20,965 bases of DNA from a virus: the IMG/VR virus record IMGVR_UViG_3300009436_000138, positions 1-20,965 of that record; one strand, given 5' to 3'. The notes under the pieces were generated by a model. It was not told the DNA's origin, searched no databases, and worked only from the letters and a program-made list of their open reading frames with translations. The position numbers and the translations under genes were made by a program. The stretch's first letter is position 1. Every line of letters begins with the position of its first letter. This document shows, piece after piece, positions 20,886 to 20,965 of this stretch.

Positions 20886-20965
20886 TGGCTAGTTATACAA
20901 TACGATTAAGAGATACAGAAGAAAATGACTCTGTTAAAGTAAGCTTTGAAGCTGAAGAGTTAGAG
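20885..20965 (+). CDS. Partial unknown gene, cut by the right edge
   Basis: ATG 20885 overlaps the stop of the glutaredoxin-like gene (TAATG), with GGAGG 10 bp upstream. The frame is open for 27 codons to the edge (MASYTIRLRDTEENDSVKVS...). Acidic N-terminus, no recognisable family. Confidence 0.65.
   Translation, partial: MASYTIRLRDTEENDSVKVSFEAEELE

Noticed and set aside
1-20965. CRISPR array, insertion sequence, integrase or attachment site
   Set aside because: No spaced identical repeats with unique spacers, no transposase or recombinase motifs and no tRNA gene fragment were found in either strand.

Overview
This window is a stretch of tailed double-stranded DNA bacteriophage genome (class Caudoviricetes). 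It has a complete head-packaging set (large terminase, portal, scaffold, major capsid protein, adaptor, tail fibre), densely packed small genes, strong Shine-Dalgarno sites and rho-independent terminators, and no cellular housekeeping or integration genes. The capsid, portal and adaptor look like the SU10/phiEco32 group of podoviruses. The moderately AT-rich composition and the 'DGRDV..DGTKLDG' tail-fibre motif suggest an aquatic or marine host, but the window does not identify the host.

Layout. Positions 1-9735 are all on the minus strand and form the late/virion module. In transcription order (right to left) it holds TerL (8098-9735), portal (5738-7954), two small unknown proteins, scaffold (3994-5100), major capsid (2923-3954), a 101-aa unknown, SU10-like adaptor (1779-2540) and a tail fibre running off the left edge. 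Positions 9736-10459 are a 724-bp divergent region with no convincing gene, rich in inverted repeats, with a 4x9-bp tandem repeat and promoter-like motifs. From 10460 rightwards everything is on the plus strand: a two-helix membrane protein, a gp2.5-like single-stranded-DNA-binding candidate with a good terminator, and then a nearly gapless operon (11587-18414). After that come a second gp2.5-like protein, a probable small terminase (19241-19675), a cluster of tiny cysteine-rich genes, a glutaredoxin-like protein and a truncated ORF at the right edge.

The most interesting part is the 11587-18414 operon. It encodes two different glutamine-synthetase-fold amidoligases (13081-13887 and 14521-15432), a class II glutamine amidotransferase (15420-16568), an ATP-grasp ligase with an extra C-terminal region (16565-17788) and a gamma-glutamylcyclotransferase-like protein (17795-18193). 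Between and around them are unknown proteins of 313, 230, 98, 74, 60 and 28 aa. Most junctions overlap (ATGA, TTGA, TAATG), so the set is probably translated as a unit. Together they could activate carboxylates with ATP, supply ammonia from glutamine, form amide or peptide bonds and remove gamma-glutamyl groups: a phage-encoded peptide or amide tagging pathway. Related amidoligase clusters are known from phiEco32-type phages, but their substrate is unknown to me and nothing in this sequence identifies it.

Other points of note are a CTTATAG-type motif concentrated in the intergenic regions, two gp2.5-like proteins in one phage, small and large terminase genes on opposite strands almost 10 kb apart, a perfect 20-bp repeat in front of two tiny genes, and a 30-heptad Ser/Ala/Thr repeat in the tail fibre.
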